The position numbers were made by a program, and so were the translations under genes. The notes beneath the pieces were generated by a model. The model worked only from the letters and a program-made list of their open reading frames with translations. It ran no database searches and had not been told where the DNA came from. Shown here one piece after another: positions 1-9,507 of a stretch of DNA of 64,000 nt. Source of the stretch: Chloroflexota bacterium (GTDB taxonomy: Bacteria > Chloroflexota > Anaerolineae > B4-G1); NCBI GenBank assembly GCA_024232355.1, contig JAAEPW010001230.1:112587-176586 (forward strand). The letters are read 5' to 3'. Numbering within the stretch: the first letter of the stretch is position 1; every line of letters begins with the position of its first letter.

Positions 1-1
1 A

Positions 2-937
2 CTGATGAACGAAGTAGCGAGTGGGTTGCCACAACTGGATATTCCCAGTTGTTATCTTTCTTTGTACGAGGCGCAAGATGCGACTTTGGAAGAAAGCCGG
101 CTGATTTTGGCTTGTGATGGTGAACACGAGGGCTGTGCCGAGCTGGAAGGTGATGGCGTACGTTTCCTCTCTCGCCGACTGGTGCCAGATGGGATACTGT
201 CTCAAAAAGAGCGATATAGCATGATCATCGAACCTCTCTATTTTAGAGATGAGCAGATCGGGTTTGTTCTGTTCGAGATGGGGCCACGGATGGGCAGGCT
301 GTACGAAACATTGCGCGGCCAACTCAGCAGCGCGTTGAGGGGCGTGTTGCTTTTACAGGAGCGTGAGCGGGCCGAGCAGGGGCAGCGCGAAGCGTTGTCC
401 AAGGCGCTGGAGGCAACGCGCGCGCTGGAAAAAGCTTATGCCGAGGTAGAGAGGCAGGTCGAGGAACGGACGTCCGAGTTACAGCGCGAAACTGTCGAAC
501 GGGAACGTTTGCAGCAAGAGGTTATCGATGCTCAGAAACAGGCGCTCCAGGATCTCTCTACGCCGATCATTCCTGTGATGGAGCGCATTCTCGTGATGCC
601 ATTGGTTGGCAGCATTGACAGTATGCGCGCCAGAGACATCACACGCGCGCTGCTGGCGGGGATTCGGGTGCACCGGGCCAAGATATTGATCTTGGACATT
701 ACGGGTGTGCCCATTGTGGACAGCGGTGTGGCGAATCACTTGAACAAGACTATCCAGGCCGCACGGTTAAAGGGGGCACATACCATTATCACCGGCATCT
801 CGGATGCTGTGGCCGAGACCATCGTGGATCTGGGGATTGATTGGGGTGGGGTCGAGACCCTAGCGAATCTCGAGACCGGGCTCAAGGTTGCATTGGCCCG
901 AATGGGATTGCGCATACAGAGGGATCGTAAACTATAA
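2..937 (+). CDS. RsbR-like GAF-like/STAS sensor protein, 5' end outside window
   Basis: Only the last 311 codons are visible. The reading frame is open from the first full codon and already lies inside a sensor domain that matches the middle of the complete paralogs at 3269 and 17972, so the ATG at 5 is internal and the true start is upstream; the full protein probably also had a cytoplasmic PBP1 domain. Visible parts are a degenerate GAF-like domain (to about residue 120), a coiled coil (about 125-180) and a C-terminal RsbR-type STAS domain with PIIPVM, DITGVP, VDSGVANHL and GISDAVAET motifs. The Ser of VDS (codon 722-724) aligns with the RsbR/RsbS phosphorylation site. By family knowledge it would be a sensory subunit of a stressosome-like complex. 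The next gene follows after 10 bases, suggesting one transcript. Confidence 0.9.
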   Translation: MMNEVASGLPQLDIPSCYLSLYEAQDATLEESRLILACDGEHEGCAELEGDGVRFLSRRLVPDGILSQKERYSMIIEPLYFRDEQIGFVLFEMGPRMGRLYETLRGQLSSALRGVLLLQERERAEQGQREALSKALEATRALEKAYAEVERQVEERTSELQRETVERERLQQEVIDAQKQALQDLSTPIIPVMERILVMPLVGSIDSMRARDITRALLAGIRVHRAKILILDITGVPIVDSGVANHLNKTIQAARLKGAHTIITGISDAVAETIVDLGIDWGGVETLANLETGLKVALARMGLRIQRDRKL

Positions 938-947
938 CGAGGTATGT

Positions 948-3239
948 ATGGCAGATAATAACAAAGCGGGAGTCATCGAATTGCCAAATAAGCGTTTGAC
1001 TGTGGGGCTACTGGGAGCATTGTGGGATCATACAAAAATACTGACCAAAAAACGAGGTGTGCATCAGATATCCTTTGCGTGTGGTGAAATTGGTTCCACC
1101 GTCGGGTTCGATGCACAAGCCAATGTGCTCACTGATCTGATCGGAGAGAAAAATGTGGATGGGTTGGTGATTTGGAGTGATTATCTTGGTCATTACGTCA
1201 ATGCGGATGAAATGAAGGCGTTTTGTGAGCAATTTTATCCTTTACCTATTGTGAGTATCGGTTTGGTACAAGGTGTTCCAAGTGTGTTGGTGGATAACTA
1301 CCAAGGAGTGTTTGAAGCGGTCAGTCATTTGATTCAAGTCCACGGACGGCGTCGTATCGCGTGTATCCGTGGACCAGAGGGCAACGTGGAAGCAGATCAA
1401 CGGTATAAAGCATACGTGGATGCTATGGAACAACACAATATCCCGCTTGATCCAGCGTGTGTTGTGGTTGGTGGTTTTGCTGGTGCCACAGGGGTGCCCG
1501 CAATGCGCACGCTGCTGGACGAACGTCAGGCGACTTTTGACGCGCTGGTTACTTCTACCGACGAGGTCGCCATTGTGGCGATCAAGGCTTTGCAAGACCG
1601 GGGAATGCAAGTACCTGATGATGTGTCTGTCGTTGGCTTTGACGATGACGGCGAATATTGGACGCCTCCAGTAACTTCTGTACATGCCCAATGGTACGAG
1701 GCAAACGTCAAGGCGGCAGACTTAATCATAGCGCTTTTAGCGGGAGAGCAAGTACCAGAGCAAACGGTTCTTCCTTCTCGAATGGTCGTGCGTCAGTCAT
1801 GTGGTTGTCCTTCTGGTACGGTGAGACAGATTGCCACCGGACGTGTGGCCCAAGTGGGAGAAGATGAGCAGGGCCTGAGCGGGTTTATCGCCCAGCGACA
1901 GGATGTTTTGGCGGCGATGATACAGGCAGTGGAACACTCGATAGTCGGTCTCGACGATGGGTGGGAGACGTGCCTGTTGGACGCTTTTATTGCGGATTGG
2001 AAGCGTCCGGATAGCGACGATGAGTTGGATCAGGAATTCACAGACGGCTTTATTATTGAACTGGATCAGATATTGCGGCAGGTTGTTGCAGGTGGCAATG
2101 ATGTGATGATCTGGTTGCAGATCGTTTCGGTATTGCGACGTTGCGTGTTGCCTCATCTTACCGATCATCATATTACGTCGAGATTGGAAGATCTATGGCA
2201 GCAGGCCAACGTATTGATCGGGGAGATGGCTCGACGGGTAGAGATGACTCGACGGGTGCAGGCGGGTCATCAGGCTCAGCAGTTGCGCCAGATTGGGCAA
2301 AAGTTGATTACATCGTTTGATGTGGACAGTGTTTTCGATGCATTGGTCGAAGAATTGCCCCACTTGGGTATAGAGGGTTGTTATCTTTGTCTGTACGAGG
2401 ACCCTGCAGCTCCAACTGAGTGGACGCGGCTCGTTTTAGCGTATGACGAGCGGGGACGCATTCCCTTGTCAGAAGAAACACGTCGCTTTTCCGCTCCTCA
2501 ATTGATGCCCGAAGGCTTGCTGCCGTATGATATGTGGGACACGCTCTTGGTTGAGTCTTTGTACTTTCGTGAGGATCAGATTGGTTTTGTTCTGTTCAAA
2601 CCGGGGACGGCAAGCCGGGCAATTTTTGGGACGTTGCGCGAGCAGATTAGCAGTGCGCTCAAGGGGGCGTTGCTTTTGCAAGATCAAAGACGGGCCGAAC
2701 AAGTTCTGGCTGAGGCTTATTCTGAGGTCGAGCAGCAGGTCAGGGAACGAACGGTTGCATTAGAACTAGAGATTGCCGAACGCGAGCGCGTGCAGGCGGA
2801 AAGTTTACAGTTGCAGCAGCAAGTGATCGATGCCCAAAAGCAAGCGCTCCAGGAACTTTCAACGCCGATCATTCCCGTGATGGATCGCATCCTCGTTATG
2901 CCGTTGATTGGCAGTATTGATAGTATGCGAGCCAGAGACATCACACGCGCGTTGTTGGCAGGGATTCGGGTGCACCGGGCGAGGATCGTGATTCTGGATA
3001 TCACGGGAGTACCCATCGTGGATAGTGGTGTAGCGAATCACTTGAACAAGACAATCCAGGCTGCGCGTTTGAAAGGATCGCATACCATTATCACCGGCAT
3101 CTCGGACGCGGTGGCAGAGACTATCGTGGAACTGGGGATTGATTGGGGAGGAGTCGAGACCCTGGCGGATCTTGAGACTGGACTAAAGGTCGCGTTGACC
3201 CGAATGGGATTGCGCATTGGGAGAGTGTCGGCACGCTGA
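948..3239 (+). CDS. Cytoplasmic PBP1-GAF-STAS RsbR-like sensor
   Basis: A 763-residue soluble protein. Residues about 12-285 form a LacI/periplasmic-binding-protein type 1 fold (DGLVIW, VPSVLVDNYQG, PDDVSVVGFDDD, ending in VVRQSCGC) with no helix-turn-helix and no signal peptide, so ligand would be sensed in the cytoplasm. A helical middle region (290-450), a degenerate GAF-like domain (455-580) and a coiled coil lead to the C-terminal STAS domain (about 640-763) with candidate phosphosite Ser693. Start at ATG 948 was chosen over an upstream in-frame start because AACGAGG lies just before it and the upstream stretch overlaps the previous gene. It is a paralog of the genes at 3269 and 17972. 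Probable stressosome sensory subunit; the ligand is unknown. Confidence 0.92.
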   Translation: MADNNKAGVIELPNKRLTVGLLGALWDHTKILTKKRGVHQISFACGEIGSTVGFDAQANVLTDLIGEKNVDGLVIWSDYLGHYVNADEMKAFCEQFYPLPIVSIGLVQGVPSVLVDNYQGVFEAVSHLIQVHGRRRIACIRGPEGNVEADQRYKAYVDAMEQHNIPLDPACVVVGGFAGATGVPAMRTLLDERQATFDALVTSTDEVAIVAIKALQDRGMQVPDDVSVVGFDDDGEYWTPPVTSVHAQWYEANVKAADLIIALLAGEQVPEQTVLPSRMVVRQSCGCPSGTVRQIATGRVAQVGEDEQGLSGFIAQRQDVLAAMIQAVEHSIVGLDDGWETCLLDAFIADWKRPDSDDELDQEFTDGFIIELDQILRQVVAGGNDVMIWLQIVSVLRRCVLPHLTDHHITSRLEDLWQQANVLIGEMARRVEMTRRVQAGHQAQQLRQIGQKLITSFDVDSVFDALVEELPHLGIEGCYLCLYEDPAAPTEWTRLVLAYDERGRIPLSEETRRFSAPQLMPEGLLPYDMWDTLLVESLYFREDQIGFVLFKPGTASRAIFGTLREQISSALKGALLLQDQRRAEQVLAEAYSEVEQQVRERTVALELEIAERERVQAESLQLQQQVIDAQKQALQELSTPIIPVMDRILVMPLIGSIDSMRARDITRALLAGIRVHRARIVILDITGVPIVDSGVANHLNKTIQAARLKGSHTIITGISDAVAETIVELGIDWGGVETLADLETGLKVALTRMGLRIGRVSAR

Positions 3240-3268
3240 CGAGCACGTGATTGTGTAAGGAGCAGATG

Positions 3269-5578
3269 ATGTCAGATGACAAAAAAATGAATGGGACAGG
3301 ATATACCAATTCGCAGGACAAGCGTCCCACTATTGGCTTGTTGCTTGATAATATTTGGGATCCGATCGCGTGGGACGTTTGGGCAGGCGTAAATGATGCG
3401 ACCAAGGAAGCCGACGCGAACTTGCTCTGCTTTGTGGGCGGGGCCGTGCGCTCGCGCATCGAGTTCACGGCTCAGTCCAATGTGCTCTATGATTTGGTGG
3501 GTGCGCAAAACGTGGATGGTTTGGTGATCTGGGGAGGGGGTCTGGGCCAGTTCATTAGCCCTGAAGAGATGATCGTCTTTTGCGAGCAATATCATCCTTT
3601 GCCGATGGTCAATGCTGCCTTGCCACTGGAAGGCGTCCCCAGCATATTGGTGGACAACTATGAAGGGATGCGGGATGCAATGATCCATCTCACCGAGGTT
3701 CACGGTTATCGTCGCATTGCCTTTGTGCGTGGGCCAGAAGGCCATCCCGAGGCGGATGAGCGGTATCGTGCGTATACGACTGTGCTGGCTGAGCATGGTC
3801 TTGCTGTTGATCTAGATTTGGTCGCGCCTGGTAATTTTCATCCGGATTCGGGTACAAAGGCGATCCATTTGTTGCTCGACCAACGCAAACTACAGCCCAA
3901 GATCGATTTTGAAGCTATTGTAGCAGTAGATGACGGTTCGGCGATCAGCGCGATGGAGGAATTGCAGGCGCGAGGGGTCCGAGTCCCGGATGATGTGGCA
4001 GTAGTCGGTTTCGACAACATAGAGGAGGGGCGTTATGTCACGCCGCCTTTGACAACAGCGCCATCGCTGGTGTACGAACAAGGGCAGCGGGCAACTGCGA
4101 TGGTACTGACACTTTTGGAAGGTGGTCAAGTGCCTGAGCGGGTGATTCTGCCCACCCAGGTTGTGGTGCGTCAGTCTTGTGGTTGTGTGGCCCCGGCAGT
4201 GGCGCAGGCTGCAGTGGGCAAAGTGCCCAAGTTTGATGAGGCATTCGAGGTCGCTCTTGCCACGCGGCGACAAGAAATTCTCTCCGAGATGGTGCAGGCG
4301 GTAGAGGCATCGTTGCTGGTTGATGTGACCTCCGAGTGGGCAGAACAGCTCTTGGATACCTTTGTCGCGGATTTGAAGGGAGGGACCTCGGAAACCTTTG
4401 TATCCACGTTGAATGAGATCTTGCGTCAGGCAATGGGGGGCAACGTGGCTGCTTGGCAGGGAGCGCTCTCTGTGCTACGCTACCACGCGTTACCTTACCT
4501 CAACGACCAAGACGCATTGTCTCAGGCTGAGGATCTCTGGCAGCAGGCTCGAGTCGTGATTGGAGAAGCAGCACAGCGGGCCCAGGCGTATCAGAGACTC
4601 CAGACGGAACAAAAAATTCGAACGTTGAGCGCGATCAGCCAAGTGCTGGGCACGACGTTCGATGTACCGGAACTGGTGAATGTATTAACAGAGAGATTGC
4701 CAGACTTGGATATTGAGTGTGCTTGTATCTCGTTGTACGATGATTCTGACGCATCTTTTGAGTGGTCCAAATTGGTTTTAGCCTATAGCAAAGAGGGAAA
4801 CGCCGCTCTGGAGGGCGAGGGGCGACGCTTTTCCACCCGGCAACTGGTGCCAGATGGTTTGTTGCCTCGCGATAAACGGTATAGTATGGTGGTAGAACCT
4901 TTGTATTTTCAGGAGAACCAATTGGGATTGGCTGTCTTTAAGGCAGAACCCCAGGAAGCGATGATCTATGACGCGCTGCGCGGGCATATCAGCAGCGCGT
5001 TAAAAGGAGCCCTACTTTTGCGAGAGCGCACACAAGCGCAGGCGGATTTGCAAAAGGCGTATGCCGAGGTGGAGAAAAAAGTTGAGGAACGAACTGCCGA
5101 ATTGCACCGAGAGGTCGCCGAGCGCGAGCGCGTGCAGGAAGAGAGCTTGCGATTGCAACAACAAGTCATCGAGGCACAAAAGGAGGCAATTCAGGAACTA
5201 TCCACGCCAGTCATCCCTATTATGGATCGTATCATTGTGATGCCGTTGGTCGGCAGCATAGACAGTATGCGGGCCAGAGACATCACCCGTTCTCTGTTGG
5301 CAGGAATTCGACAGCAGCGGGCCAAGGTGGTGATCCTGGATATCACGGGTGTCCCCTTGGTGGACAGCGGCGTGGCGAACCATCTGAACAAAACGATCCA
5401 AGCGGCACGGTTAAAGGGCGCGCATACCATCATTACGGGTATCTCGGATGCTGTGGCCGAAACCATCGTGGATCTGGGTATTGATTGGAGTGGTGTTGAG
5501 ACAGTGAGGGATTTGCGGACTGGCTTGATTACCGCATTAGAGAGTATGGGGACAAGGTTAATGCGATCCAAGATATGA
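3269..5578 (+). CDS. Cytoplasmic PBP1-GAF-STAS RsbR-like sensor
   Basis: A 769-residue paralog of the preceding gene with the same order: PBP1 domain without DNA-binding region (about 15-305, ending in VVRQSCGC), helical middle, GAF-like domain (about 455-590), coiled coil, STAS domain (about 643-769). Two adjacent ATGs exist; 3269 is preferred because AAGGAG at 3257-3262 then sits 6 bases away, against 3 for ATG 3266. The STAS segment is very close at DNA level to that of the next gene (5600), pointing to recent exchange. Likely a cytosolic sugar- or metabolite-type sensor feeding an RsbS/RsbT complex; the ligand cannot be read from the sequence. Confidence 0.92.
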   Translation: MSDDKKMNGTGYTNSQDKRPTIGLLLDNIWDPIAWDVWAGVNDATKEADANLLCFVGGAVRSRIEFTAQSNVLYDLVGAQNVDGLVIWGGGLGQFISPEEMIVFCEQYHPLPMVNAALPLEGVPSILVDNYEGMRDAMIHLTEVHGYRRIAFVRGPEGHPEADERYRAYTTVLAEHGLAVDLDLVAPGNFHPDSGTKAIHLLLDQRKLQPKIDFEAIVAVDDGSAISAMEELQARGVRVPDDVAVVGFDNIEEGRYVTPPLTTAPSLVYEQGQRATAMVLTLLEGGQVPERVILPTQVVVRQSCGCVAPAVAQAAVGKVPKFDEAFEVALATRRQEILSEMVQAVEASLLVDVTSEWAEQLLDTFVADLKGGTSETFVSTLNEILRQAMGGNVAAWQGALSVLRYHALPYLNDQDALSQAEDLWQQARVVIGEAAQRAQAYQRLQTEQKIRTLSAISQVLGTTFDVPELVNVLTERLPDLDIECACISLYDDSDASFEWSKLVLAYSKEGNAALEGEGRRFSTRQLVPDGLLPRDKRYSMVVEPLYFQENQLGLAVFKAEPQEAMIYDALRGHISSALKGALLLRERTQAQADLQKAYAEVEKKVEERTAELHREVAERERVQEESLRLQQQVIEAQKEAIQELSTPVIPIMDRIIVMPLVGSIDSMRARDITRSLLAGIRQQRAKVVILDITGVPLVDSGVANHLNKTIQAARLKGAHTIITGISDAVAETIVDLGIDWSGVETVRDLRTGLITALESMGTRLMRSKI

Positions 5579-5599
5579 GATAACGGATAAGGTGCCAAG

Positions 5600-6730
5600 A
5601 TGAAAGAGCAACTTGATCTAGCTAGAGTGTCCAGTCGCGTCATTGAATTGGAAACAGTAGGAAATGCATTGAGTGAGCAAGGTGACAATAGTATTACCAT
5701 CTCTGATATGGAAAACTTGAAATTGACTGATTTGGTCGAGCTTGAGAGGTTGCAGGAATTACAGGATAGATATTCAGATGCTGTCAATATTGCCGCGCTC
5801 TTGTTTGATCCTGATGGTAAGCCTATCACTGAACCCAGCAACTTTTCCGATTTTTGCAATATCATCCGAGCTACCGAAAAAGGTGCTGTGGCGTGTGAGA
5901 GTTCTGATGCATCCGATGCAGAGTTGGCTGGGCAGAGTTCCCATCAACAGGATTCTCCTGCGCTTCATCCTTGTGGGAACTTTGCAGAGATAATGGATGG
6001 CGCAGTGCCGATTATTGTCAATGATCAACATATAGCGACGTGGGGAATCGGTCAAGTCGCGATAGAGGAGATTGACGACGACAAAATTCGCAAGTTTGCG
6101 CAAGACATAAAAACCGACCAAGAGGAACTTGTTGCTGCATCAAAGAAACTGTTCCGAGTATCCAAAGAACGATTTGAAAAGATCGCTTATTTTCTGGACA
6201 TTCTGGCTAAACACGTTTCGCAGGTGGGGCTGCAAAGCCTTCAACAGGCTCGATTATTAAACGAGCTTGAAAGAATAGAAAAAGAGCGTATACGATTACA
6301 ACAGCAATTTGTAGAGGCTCAACAACAAGTGCTTCGTGAGCTCTCTACACCGATTATTCCCATTATGGATCGCATCATTGTGATGCCGTTGGTCGGCAGC
6401 ATAGACAGTATGCGAGCCAGGGACATCACCCGTTCTCTACTGGCTGGAATTCGTCAACAGCGGGCCAAGGTGGTGATTTTGGATATCACCGGTGTTCCTT
6501 TGGTAGACAGCGGCGTGGCGAACCATCTGAACAAGACGATCCAGGCAGCACGGCTAAAAGGTGCGCGTACCATTGTTACAGGCATCTCGGACGCCGTAGC
6601 CGAAACCATCGTGGATCTGGGTATTGATTGGAGTGGCGTTGAGACGGTAAGGGATTTGCGGACCGGGTTACTGACTGCGCTGGCTACAATAGGGCTGCGC
6701 ATTGCGAGGGGCGGGGGGGAAATAAATTGA
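5600..6730 (+). CDS. PocR-STAS RsbR-like sensor
   Basis: A 376-residue soluble protein. Residues about 38-180 match the PocR ligand-binding domain: a conserved FC, a second Cys in GAVACE, the HPCGNF motif and a W-GIGQV strand. The PocR family is associated with small hydrocarbon-derivative sensing (from PocR of the propanediol/cobalamin regulon), and its conserved cysteines may bind metal or ligand. A coiled coil (about 215-250, QQQFVEAQQQ) leads to the STAS domain with VDSGVANHL and ISDAVAET. Start ATG 5600 is preceded by AAGGTG and lies 21 bases after the previous stop. The next gene's ribosome site overlaps this stop codon, indicating co-transcription. Confidence 0.9.
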   Translation: MKEQLDLARVSSRVIELETVGNALSEQGDNSITISDMENLKLTDLVELERLQELQDRYSDAVNIAALLFDPDGKPITEPSNFSDFCNIIRATEKGAVACESSDASDAELAGQSSHQQDSPALHPCGNFAEIMDGAVPIIVNDQHIATWGIGQVAIEEIDDDKIRKFAQDIKTDQEELVAASKKLFRVSKERFEKIAYFLDILAKHVSQVGLQSLQQARLLNELERIEKERIRLQQQFVEAQQQVLRELSTPIIPIMDRIIVMPLVGSIDSMRARDITRSLLAGIRQQRAKVVILDITGVPLVDSGVANHLNKTIQAARLKGARTIVTGISDAVAETIVDLGIDWSGVETVRDLRTGLLTALATIGLRIARGGGEIN

Positions 6731-6740
6731 GGAGATCAAA

Positions 6741-8366
6741 GTGATAGAAAGATTGAATAGACCCCCATGGATTGTTAATGTCGTGCAAAAGTTAACTGTT
6801 CCAGAGTTTGACTTGTTACGGGTTGAACCTCTGATGCAGGTGTTGCGCAAGTGGGTTGCTATAGGATCGGTTGTGATCACGACCTGTGTAATCATCAATT
6901 CTGTGATTAATCCATCACAATTTGTGTGGATTCCGATGCTCTTGGGCTTTGGGCTTATTGTCGCCATGATGGGATTGCGCAATTTGAGCCAGCGAGGCTT
7001 GATCAGTGAGGTGGTCAATTTACTTGTAGCTGTGATCATACTCTATATTACGTTTGCTGTCCGGCCAGAATTCTTGACATCGGGATACATGTTGGCGTAT
7101 GCTTTGCCCGTTGCTGCTGCCGCGCTGCTGCTCACACCGGATGCGGGCTGGGTTTGGGCAGTGATCGCCACGTTGATCATGTGGCTTCGGGTGATGGTGG
7201 CGGCAAGAAACCCTGACGTGGTCATTGGTTTTGGAGAGGCTTTTGTAAGCATTGCTCTGTTTTATTTACTGACGGGGCTTATTTGCTTTCTCAGTCGTTC
7301 TCTCGAACAATCTCGAGTGAGTCTCCGCCGACAGATTGACCTGGGCCGAACGGGTGTTGAACTCGGTCACATGGTCACATCTGCTTTGGATACGCCCATA
7401 ATTGTTCGTCAGGCGGTTCAGATGATCCAAGAAGCGTTTGATTATTTTCAGGTTGCACTTTATAGCTTGGATACCGAGTCTGGTTCCGCTGTTTTGGTGG
7501 ATGCGGCCGGCAAGGACGCTGAGGTTTTGATGGAAAAGGGAGTTCGTGTGCCGTTGAGTGGCCGGACGGTCTTGGCTTATTCCATCAATCAAAAACAGCC
7601 CCAGACGTTGTTCTCTTGGAAGGGTATCCAGGATTACATGGGGCGTGATATTGAATTCACCCACAAACGCTCGATTGGCCGGGCAGAGTTGGTGATTCCT
7701 CTGCACATGGGAGATCGCGTCTATGGGGCGCTAGACATCCACAGCACAGAGATGGACGCATTTTCTGAGGGGGATATCCACACTTTGAAGGGAATCGGCG
7801 GTAATATCGCCAATGCTCTGGAAGGAGCATTGCATTTTGAAGAGCGCATGCAGGCAGCCAGGGAACTGGAAAAAGCGTACGCTGAAGTAGAGATAAAGGT
7901 TGAGGAACGAACCGCCGATCTGCAGCACGAGACTGCTGAACGTGAACGGTTGCAACAAGAGGTCATAGAGGCGCAGGAACGGGCTATCCGGGACCTGACC
8001 ACGCCGATCATTCCCGTGATGGATCAAATTATCGTTATGCCACTGATTGGCAGTATCGATGATGTACGTGCCAGAGACATGATGCGTAGATTGTTGATGG
8101 GCATCAGCGAACAGCGGGCCAGGGTTGTGATTTTGGATATCACGGGGGTGCCTCTGGTAGACACGACTGTGGCTGGTCACTTGTACAGGACGATCCAGGC
8201 AGCGCGGTTAAAGGGCACGCGCACCATCGTCACCGGCATGTCGGATGCCGTGGCTGAGACCATTGTGGATCTGGGGATTGATTGGGATAGAGTTGAGACG
8301 CTGCGCAATTTACAGACCGGACTGCTGGTTGCGCTAGAAGAGATTGGATTGCACATTACAGAGTAA
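6741..8366 (+). CDS. Membrane-GAF-STAS RsbR-like sensor
   Basis: A 541-residue protein starting at GTG 6741, preceded by GAGGAGAT that overlaps the previous stop. Residues about 38-190 are strongly hydrophobic and look like five or six membrane helices with very short loops. A GAF domain follows (about 205-365; ALDIHSTEMDAF near its end), then a coiled coil and STAS (about 420-541). The STAS domain departs from its neighbours: the candidate phosphosite is Thr475 (VDTTVAGHL) instead of Ser, and the segment reads DDVRARDMMRR rather than DSMRARDITR. It may therefore differ in response to the RsbT-type kinase. Last of the first five RsbR-like genes before the lipoprotein gene. Confidence 0.9.
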   Translation: MIERLNRPPWIVNVVQKLTVPEFDLLRVEPLMQVLRKWVAIGSVVITTCVIINSVINPSQFVWIPMLLGFGLIVAMMGLRNLSQRGLISEVVNLLVAVIILYITFAVRPEFLTSGYMLAYALPVAAAALLLTPDAGWVWAVIATLIMWLRVMVAARNPDVVIGFGEAFVSIALFYLLTGLICFLSRSLEQSRVSLRRQIDLGRTGVELGHMVTSALDTPIIVRQAVQMIQEAFDYFQVALYSLDTESGSAVLVDAAGKDAEVLMEKGVRVPLSGRTVLAYSINQKQPQTLFSWKGIQDYMGRDIEFTHKRSIGRAELVIPLHMGDRVYGALDIHSTEMDAFSEGDIHTLKGIGGNIANALEGALHFEERMQAARELEKAYAEVEIKVEERTADLQHETAERERLQQEVIEAQERAIRDLTTPIIPVMDQIIVMPLIGSIDDVRARDMMRRLLMGISEQRARVVILDITGVPLVDTTVAGHLYRTIQAARLKGTRTIVTGMSDAVAETIVDLGIDWDRVETLRNLQTGLLVALEEIGLHITE

Positions 8367-8387
8367 GGGCATCTAGATTTGGAATGC

Positions 8388-8415
8388 TTGTCAAAAAAGG
8401 AGTTTCGTCTATGAA
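8388..8415 (+). promoter_or_regulatory. Possible sigma70-type promoter upstream of the lipoprotein gene
   Basis: TTGTCA (8388-8393) and TATGAA (8410-8415) are separated by 16 bases inside the 123-base gap between a STAS gene and the substrate-binding lipoprotein gene, giving a leader of about 70 bases. The match is moderate and such pairs occur by chance. The AAAAAAGGAG inside the spacer could instead serve a 13-codon reading frame starting at 8411. Confidence 0.3.
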
Positions 8416-8489
8416 TTGTTTCTCGGTAAAATTGTACTGGTGTAACAGTTGATATAGGCCTAGACAGATCAGAAAAGGAGTCAGAATAA

Positions 8490-9470
8490 ATGAAGACGAT
8501 AAGAATGAAACAGGTAACAAGTTTTTTGCTCGTCGCGTTGGTGATGCTCTTGGTGGCTGGTTGTAGTCAGCCTGCCAAGGTGCACAAGGTGGGTATCTTG
8601 CAGGTCTCTCCTGCACTGACCATAGCCGAGGGGCCTATTACAGAAGGCATGGTAGAATTGGGTTATGTAGAGGGCGAGAACGTCGAGTACGTATACAAGA
8701 ATGCTATGGGCAATATGGACGACCTAAACAGTTTTGCCGCCGAGTTGTTGGACCAGGTAGACGTTCTCGTGACCATTGGCACTCCATCGGCGGCTGCGGC
8801 CAACAAGGCCAACGAGGGCAAAGATGTCCCGATCGTGTTTTACCTGACTTCTGATGCGGTGAAACTTGGACTGGTCCAATCTTACAGTCAGCCGGGTGGG
8901 CGTGCGACAGGAGTTATGACGGGCTCGGAGGATACGGCCGGCAAGCGTCTGGAAATACTGCTCAAAATGAATCCAGATATCAAAAATGTCTTGGCGGTAT
9001 ATTCCACCAACCCGATTATGTTGCTAGAGCAAGAAAAACTGCGCGAGGCTGCCGCTACGTTGGGATTGACGCTCGTCGAGCACCAGATAAGCTCGGCCGA
9101 GGAGGCCATTGCCGCTTACCAGTCTGTTCAACCCGGCGAGGTGGATGCAATCCACGTTCCTGCGGATGTCGTGGTTGCGGCTGCCGAGGAAGCCATTGCG
9201 GTACTCTCGGTACGCGACCAGATTCCCAATATCTATGTGGGCAAAAAAGATACGAGTGTGGCAGCTTATGGGCCTGATTTCAAGACTGCGGGACCACAAG
9301 TGGCTGCATTGGTGGACAAAATCCTCAACGGTGCCGATCCGGCCACGCTGCCGGTTGAGATACCCAAAAAATTTAACCTGATCATCAATATGAATGTGGT
9401 TGAACAGATTGGCTTGACGCTCTCGGAGGACGTACTACAGATCGCTGATGTCGTGATCGGGGCCGAGTAA
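8490..9470 (+). CDS. ABC-type substrate-binding lipoprotein (PF04392-like)
   Basis: A 326-residue exported lipoprotein: a positively charged start, a hydrophobic stretch (10-22) and a lipobox LVAGC with Cys25. The mature part fits the ABC_sub_bind/TrpX-type family: VGILQVSP near the start, GYVEGENVEY, LVTIGTPSAAAA, PIVFYLTSDAV, and a second lobe with VDAIHVPADV. AAAAGGAG lies upstream of ATG 8490. Members normally deliver substrates, often amino acids or aromatic compounds, to an ABC permease, but no permease or ATPase gene is in the window. Lying directly before the dCache-STAS gene, it might present ligand to that extracellular sensor; this is inference from position only. Confidence 0.88.
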   Translation: MKTIRMKQVTSFLLVALVMLLVAGCSQPAKVHKVGILQVSPALTIAEGPITEGMVELGYVEGENVEYVYKNAMGNMDDLNSFAAELLDQVDVLVTIGTPSAAAANKANEGKDVPIVFYLTSDAVKLGLVQSYSQPGGRATGVMTGSEDTAGKRLEILLKMNPDIKNVLAVYSTNPIMLLEQEKLREAAATLGLTLVEHQISSAEEAIAAYQSVQPGEVDAIHVPADVVVAAAEEAIAVLSVRDQIPNIYVGKKDTSVAAYGPDFKTAGPQVAALVDKILNGADPATLPVEIPKKFNLIINMNVVEQIGLTLSEDVLQIADVVIGAE

Positions 9471-9507
9471 AGATCGGGTTCGTTTGAGTGGGTGTGTGGG
9501 CAATGAT

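Noticed and set aside
888..947. Upstream extension of the second STAS gene to 888, and similar extensions at 33346, 51583, 54091, 59023, 60536 and 60987
   Set aside because: These overlap the preceding gene or lack a ribosome site, while a good site precedes the chosen start in most cases; at 61053 the choice is less certain and was stated so.
948..5578. LacI-family transcription regulators
   Set aside because: The PBP1 proteins match LacI ligand domains but begin directly with the ligand fold, have no helix-turn-helix, and end in STAS.
8411..8452. 13-codon reading frame MNCFSVKLYWCNS with AAAAAAGGAG upstream, a possible leader peptide of the lipoprotein gene
   Set aside because: No terminator/antiterminator structure accompanies it, and the same bases fit a promoter spacer; a frame this short with a purine-rich run arises easily by chance.
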